DNA of 64,000 nucleotides from Paraconiothyrium sp. Pb-2020 (lineage: Eukaryota > Ascomycota > Dothideomycetes > Pleosporales > Didymosphaeriaceae): NCBI GenBank assembly GCA_022419385.1, contig JAJUBI010000002.1:5270001-5334000 (forward strand), read 5' to 3'. This document shows, one piece after another, positions 59,080 through 64,000 of the stretch (its first letter is position 1; every line of letters starts with the position of its first letter). The position numbers and the translations under genes were made by a program. The notes beneath the pieces are model-generated. The model was not told the DNA's origin and did not search any database. It worked only from the letters and a program-made list of their open reading frames with translations.

Positions 59080-60995
59080 ATGAAAGAGTTCTATACTTCC
59101 AGGGCGTTCGATGAGTTGTACTTGGCATTGATAGTGACTTCCGCATTCTTCGCTTGGAGATGTCTATCTTGGGTCAGCAACAAACGCCAAAGTACGACAT
59201 TGCCTCGTGTCAAGAGTCAAGAGAAACAAGGACTTGAGGAGAGAAGACGAAACTATCTGAGCTCATGCAAGAAAGTTTTTAGCGAAGGCTACGACACGGT
59301 GAGTCAGCCGCCAATTTGGCTGAGTTCCGACAGTATCTAACAAGTTCTTCAGTTCAAAGACACCGTCTGGGTCGTTACGAACGAGGATGGTGAGAGAACT
59401 TTGAAATAAGATCATGGTCAAAATCTCGATTAACACGTACCATCTATAGGCGTCGACACTTATGTCACTCCGTCATGTTTTCTGCCCGAATTAAGGAAGA
59501 TCCCGGACAACGCACTAAGTTTTGGAAATGCTATAGCAGAAGTGAGCATCATCATGATCACAGTGTATGGTTTCCAACAATAACGCTCTCATAGTTCATG
59601 AAGGAGAAAGACACTCGATTCGAATTCAATACGGATATCCTTGGCCACATTATTAGAGCCGATTTGACGCCCGCGCTGGGTATGTCTCAACGATTGAACA
59701 GAATGGGTATCCTGTTGACTTTATGTAGCACGACTCAATCCCGCTATTTCAGCCGAAGTAGATGAAGCCCTTCGTCATGAGATGCCCACATGTGAAGATT
59801 GGACATCCGTCCGCATTTTTGGAATTCTTACTCGAGTGGTGGCTAGAGTCTCTGGGCGGATCTTCGTTGGCCCCGAACTCTGTCAGAATGAGCAGTACAT
59901 TGAGGCTAGCGGCAATTATATGATGGAGGTGTTGTTGGCAAGGAACAGTGTCGCGCAAATGAGGCCCATCCTCCGCCCTTTTCTTGCGAGCCGGACCCCA
60001 GAAGTGAAACAAATTAGGAGACGAGAGAAGGCAGTGACCGATTTCCTGACACCCATCGTCGAGTCTCGACTGAAAGCCGAACTAGACCCAAGTTGGAAGG
60101 CCCCGGACGACATGATACAATGGTTCCTAAGAAGACGAGAACATTATAAGATCGACACTCCTCACAAATTGGCGAAGCTTCAACTGGCGGTCATCTTTGC
60201 GGCGATACAGACAACAGTTGAGACCACGACTAACATGTAAGTCCGCTATCATCAGATCGCTACGGAGTCACCACACTGACATGTCTTTAGATTTTACAGC
60301 CTCGCTGTGACGCCCGAATACATGGAACCGCTACGGAAAGAAATACGCGCGACACTTCATGCTCACGGGGGCGAGATGACCGTCAAAGCTCTACACCAAA
60401 TGGAGCAACTAGACAGTTACATGAAAGAAATACTCCGCGTTTATACTCCTGGCTATAGTAGGTACTCCAATCGGAACGCATTGAACGTGACATTAATTTA
60501 CAATTGAACAGTCACCTTTCAGCGAAAAGTGCTAAAGGGCGTCACGCTTTCGAATGGTCAACACATACCCCAAGGCTCTCGTCTTCAAGTTGCATCGTAT
60601 GCTGTACATCACGACCCAGCCAATTACCCGGATCCCAGCACATTCGACGGCTTACGGGCCTACAAGCAGCGGCAGTCTGGGAGAGGGGAAGTCTCTTCCT
60701 CCGCACATAATCAATTCGTTTCCGCAAGCGAGAAGCATCTTGGTTTTGGCTACGGACGGCATGCATGCCCTGGACGATTCTTTGCGGCGAACGAGATCAA
60801 GATGATTGTCGCGCAAAGCATCTTAGCGTATGACATTAAGATGCCAGAGGATCTAAAAGACAGGTGGCCCAATTTAGATTTTGGAGCTGGAGTATGCGTC
60901 CAACTCTTTCGGCATCAGGTTCGAAGCACTGACACAAGCCACAGAACGCACCGGACCCATCGAAAGAACTACTATTCAAAAAGGTGGAGCTTTAG
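59080..60995 (+). CDS. Cytochrome P450 (third of three)
   Basis: About eight exons. Exon 1 (59080-59298) has the membrane anchor (L-Y-L-A-L-I-V-T-S-A-F-F-A-W). Small exons follow (59353-59389 and others). The large exon 59730-60238 has W-T-S-V-R-I-F-G-I-L-T-R-V-V-A-R-V-S and the I-helix A-V-I-F-A-A-I-Q-T-T. E-x-x-R lies in M-K-E-I-L-R-V, and the heme loop is L-G-F-G-Y-G-R-H-A-C-P-G-R-F-F-A-A-N-E. The last intron (60892-60944) is supported because it restores the C-terminal S-K-E-L-L-F-K-K-V-E-L and a stop at 60995. It resembles P450s of the type common in fungal terpenoid and hybrid pathways (H-A-C-P-G-R-F-F-A). Substrate unknown. Confidence 0.86.
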
Positions 60996-61411
60996 AAGTG
61001 ATCAGTGATGGAATGAACTACTCCCGGTGATTGTGTGACCCTGGTCTTGTGCGCATACATTGTTTTAAAGTCGTGGCGCTAGTCTCGTCGACTGTGCGTA
61101 GTGACGGGCACGCTTGGATTGAGCCTACTGTCCTTCGTACTGCTTATCTCTACAACATCTTACTTGTTGCTAAATATAGATCCTCATGAATACTACTCAA
61201 AGCGCTAACGTACCCGTCCGTGCGCCTGCCAACCGACTTTGCGTGCCACATAATCAACAAGAATTGCACCATATTTAACTTCTGATTATTTGATAACAAT
61301 GATACCCATCAATAAAGCGCTTGCAGCATGTAAAGGTAGGAGAAGTGCTTAGTATTAAAGTCTAATCAAGCTATAACAGGGTACTCTTGTGCAACCTACT
61401 CAATCAATCTA
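60996..61411. other. Convergent intergenic region
   Basis: About 415 AT-rich bases between the third P450 and the dienelactone hydrolase. Nothing recognised. Confidence 0.4.
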
Positions 61412-62396
61412 CTACCAAGCTTTAAACCAGCGAACTGCCTGAAAGAACGCCTCTTCCTTGCCAAACCGCTGTTCTGGTAGACTAATATTGGCACGAGTGC
61501 CGAATCCGTGAAACGTGCCAGAATATGTGGTAACTTGGTAAGGGTGCGCAGTCTGATTTAGCATGCTTTCAACCTCGAATCGGCGAGCCGGTTCGAATAG
61601 AGGGTCATTTTCTAAGCCATTGAACCAGTCAGTACGCATACGAACGTGAAGATTGGAAGAGGTATAAGGCGACAGTGAGAGACCGAATTCTCCCAAATAT
61701 TCGAGCTCTTACCTGCTGCGGCGATGCTCGCGGGTCCGCCAATAGCAAAGACCTCGTCATCCTGGAGATAACTGGGGTGTGCCACGAATGCAATGTCGCC
61801 TCCTCGGCCTTCAGCAAGGGAGCGGAAGGCATATCGACCACCAAAGCAGTATCCAGTAACCGCGATCCGGTCGAATTGAAGCTGTTCACGCATGTAGCGG
61901 ATGGTTGTATCAATGATAGGGTCGGTCACTTCAATGGTGTGGTTTGCGAGGAACTTGTCTGCGTCGAAGTATATGTCGTGAGGTGCGGGATCGCCGCGGA
62001 AGATGTCCGGCATGATGGTGGTGAATCCAGCCCTCGCGAAGCTGTCGGCCAGACTTTTGTTGCATTAGCATTAGATATGGGACCTTCAGGCTCGAACTCT
62101 AGATACGAAACTCACAGTTTGTTTTCCAGAAGAGGGATTCCGAAAGCGTCTGTCAAGTACAAGACAGCTGTGCTGATGTTCTTAGTGCAAGATGCGCGGC
62201 TAATATACATAGTGACTGAACGGTTGTAAGCTTGAATCTGATCCTACAAACTACTGGGAAGCATACCCCCATCGTGAACTTCCTCTGCTCCCACAGGTTC
62301 GCCGGTGTGCTTTATGACGGCACCAGGATCTAGTTCCCAAGCGTTTGCTGCGGAAGCAAAGCCCCAGAACCCAATGAAAGAACAAATGAGACGCAT
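61412..62396 (-). CDS. Secreted dienelactone-hydrolase-family protein
   Basis: Four exons; start Met at 62396, stop at 61412. An N-terminal signal peptide (M-R-L-I-C-S-F-I-G-F-W-G-F-A-S-A-A) is followed by the family core: V-L-Y-L-T-D-A-F-G-I-P-L-L-E-N-K-L, L-A-D-S-F-A-R-A-G-F, M-P-D-I-F-R-G-D-P, and the nucleophile motif G-Y-C-F-G-G with Cys. Then come H-P-S-Y, E-N-D-P-L-F and the His motif T-F-H-G-F-G. The Cys-Asp-His triad therefore looks complete. Alpha/beta hydrolases of several kinds occur in PKS-NRPS clusters, where they shape or release the intermediate after the synthetase. The signal peptide is unusual for that role and suggests secretory-pathway processing. Confidence 0.87.
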
Positions 62397-62719
62397 TTCG
62401 AACAAGAAGAGTGCCTCTGTCAGTCGGTGGTGGAGAAGCGCAAGAGCCAGAGGATACCGACAGATGAATCAGAGTTGGCACGTTGAACTAGGGCTCGAAA
62501 AACAACGTTGTATACTGCCTGTGTCAGAGACGCTGTGCCGTTTGTGACCAAACTAAAGTCACAGGCTTTTGGTGAATATTATTATATTGTAATGTGAGCT
62601 TGGTATCTAATGTGTATTCCAGCGGCACAGCCAATACTGTCATCGCCGTTTGGTGTGAAAGCCAAGGTGCGCCCAGCAATGCCTAGGCGACCATAAGTTT
62701 CCGACTACGAGACGTGCCT

Positions 62720-62752
62720 CGGACTCGGTTTCGGACTCGGTTTCGAGTCCGA
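62720..62752. repeat. Two tandem 12-mers plus 9-bp inverted repeat
   Basis: CGGACTCGGTTT occurs twice in direct tandem (62720-62731, 62732-62743). The second copy also forms a perfect 9-bp palindrome, TCGGACTCG (62731-62739) with CGAGTCCGA (62744-62752), around a 4-base loop. The CGG triplets resemble Zn2Cys6 regulator half-sites, but no regulator is encoded in the window. It may be an operator or a chance repeat. Confidence 0.5.
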
Positions 62753-63029
62753 CCCGTTTGTATAACCTGTATCGGCCTCTTGGCTGCTTGGTACTCCGTC
62801 ACCTCTCCATTATTGCTCTCGCCGTATATCTATGCTCAAAGCCTAGAAGGGTGTCGGTTTTGAAACGATCTAAATGCTTAGCAGATTGCGACTCTAGGCA
62901 TTCCTCCCGGTCTGGCAAAGCCTCTGGAAAGAATCAGTATTCTAGCACTAGTTTCTCTTGGTGTAATTACGGCTGTTAAGATGATCACTCTTTATCTGAT
63001 GTAGGGTCGAAGGAAGGAGCCACTTGACG

Positions 63030-63036
63030 TATATAA
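63030..63036 (+). promoter_or_regulatory. TATA box of the FAD oxidase gene
   Basis: TATATAA about 70 bases upstream of the ATG at 63105, a normal core promoter position. Confidence 0.5.
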
Positions 63037-63104
63037 CGAACGAAATAATTTTACCCTACACTCCGAGAACATTTTGATCGCCGAATCGGCCACGCTCTCT
63101 CAAC

Positions 63105-64000
63105 ATGCAAAAACCTTTCAAAGTCTCTGTCCTCGGACTTGCCTTGTTCGTCGCAAATGCGAGATGCGCTGGCGTCAACGAAACTTGCAATGCGTTGGCC
63201 ACTAGCCATCCGGACAAGACCTTTTTCCCAGGCTCGGAGCGATATAAGTTCGAAAACGAATGTAAGATGTAGTCTGCCATGAACCGGATCCAGTATGGCT
63301 GATTAAGCTGCGCAGACTCTTGGACCGCAACCACATATCTAGGACCATCGTGCATCTTTGCTCCGCAGTGCACGGAGGATGTGCAATTTGCGCTGCGTGC
63401 TTTTCGGGAGCATCACGTCGAGTTTTCCATTCGCTGCGGAGGTGCTATGCCCATCGACAACGCTGCTAACATTGGGCCAGAGGGTATCATGATGGCCATG
63501 ACGAACCTCAGCACCATGGCTATCTCAACTGACCGCCAGACTGTCACCATCGGGGCTGGTGTGACATGGCCTCCGTTGTACGCGTATCTGGATGACTTCA
63601 ATGTCTCAGCCAACGGCATTCGCTCCGGTAATGGCGGAGTGGTTGGTGCGATTTTAGGTGGAGGACCCTTTGGTTTCATGTCCTATGAATACGGCATGAG
63701 CAACATTGCTAGATCTCTAGACGTGAGTGATATCGCCCACAGATGAGATGTACAGCTATTTGACACGTTCTCACCCCTTTTAGTGCGTTCTTGCCAATGG
63801 AACTTTAGTGACAGCGAGTACCGACGAACACCCTGACTTGTTCTGGGCCCTGGCTGGAGGCGGCAACAACTACTGTGTCGTTACACAGGCCATCCTGAAT
63901 ACTGTTCCAATTCATTCTGCGCTGATAGGAACAGTCTCTTGGGGACCGGGTGTATCAGAGCAATACATTAAGAGTGTAGAGCAATTTGCACTCCATGGCG
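63105..64000 (+). CDS. Secreted FAD-linked (berberine-bridge-type) oxidase, 3' end outside window
   Basis: Exons 63105-63261, 63316-63722 and 63784->64000. The signal peptide (M-Q-K-P-F-K-V-S-V-L-G-L-A-L-F-V-A-N-A) is followed by the PCMH FAD-binding domain: C-I-F-A-P-Q-C, V-Q-F-A-L-R-A-F-R-E, F-S-I-R-C-G-G, V-T-I-G-A-G-V-T-W-P, the G-G-G-P-F-G-F-M-S-Y-E-Y-G motif, and L-A-N-G-T-L-V-T-A-S and D-L-F-W-A-L-A-G-G-G-N-N-Y-C. The usual histidine anchor in the R-S/G-G-G-H motif is replaced: here the site reads I-R-C-G-G-A. The substrate half lies past the edge. In clusters such oxidases carry out oxidative cyclisation or dehydrogenation; with a secreted hydrolase divergent to it, late steps may be in the secretory path. 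Confidence 0.86.

Larger units (their letters stand above)
62397..63104. promoter_or_regulatory. Divergent promoter between hydrolase and FAD oxidase
   Basis: About 700 bases between divergent genes. It contains the repeat/inverted repeat at 62720-62752 and a TATA box at 63030-63036, listed separately. Confidence 0.5.

Noticed and set aside
1..64000. CRISPR arrays, rRNA, tRNA and bacterial-type operons
   Set aside because: None seen; gene structure is eukaryotic, with introns and single-gene promoters.

Overview
The window looks like nuclear DNA of a filamentous ascomycete (Pezizomycotina). Genes carry many short GT-AG introns of about 45-70 bases with CTAAC/CTGAC-type branch sites. The gene content is typical of this group: a non-reducing PKS, a PKS-NRPS hybrid, UstYa-type (DUF3328) oxidases, fungal rhodopsin-domain membrane proteins, HET and NmrA proteins. 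The class cannot be settled from sequence alone. I saw no tRNA, rRNA, CRISPR array or intact transposon.

Region A, about 1-27.7 kb, is a secondary-metabolism region centred on an NR-PKS (SAT-KS-MAT-PT-ACP-TE, 10.8-17.0 kb). Around it lie an MFS transporter cut by the left edge, a tail-anchored sulfotransferase-like protein, a GMC oxidoreductase, two related O-methyltransferases, three rhodopsin-domain integral membrane proteins, and three UstYa-like proteins that each keep two HXXHC motifs. A 50-residue putative secreted peptide gene (20.3-20.5 kb) sits between two of the UstYa genes. Either this is one NR-PKS pathway with unusual membrane-bound oxidases, or an NR-PKS cluster abuts or merges with a RiPP-like (dikaritin-like) cluster.

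Region B, about 27.7-38.1 kb, is gene-poor. It holds two disrupted genes of the self/non-self recognition type (a STAND-like fragment with a frameshift and a HET gene with a stop and a frameshift), a small cysteine-containing secreted protein, an NmrA-like reductase, and long stretches with no recognisable gene.

Region C, 38.1-64 kb, is a second biosynthetic cluster. A five-exon PKS-NRPS of 4116 residues (KS-MAT-DH-CMeT-KR-ACP-C-A-T-R) is followed by a P450 with an 11-nt microexon, a LovC-type trans-enoyl reductase, two divergent P450s, a secreted dienelactone-hydrolase-family protein, and a secreted berberine-bridge-type FAD oxidase cut by the right edge. The logic is that of a methylated, reduced polyketide joined to one amino acid, released by the R domain and then oxidised. 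The condensation-domain motif reads HSLVMDG, with Ser at the usual catalytic second His.

Exon boundaries were inferred by eye from splice consensus, reading frame and family conservation. Where exon lengths are given, the frames were checked and sum to complete codons.
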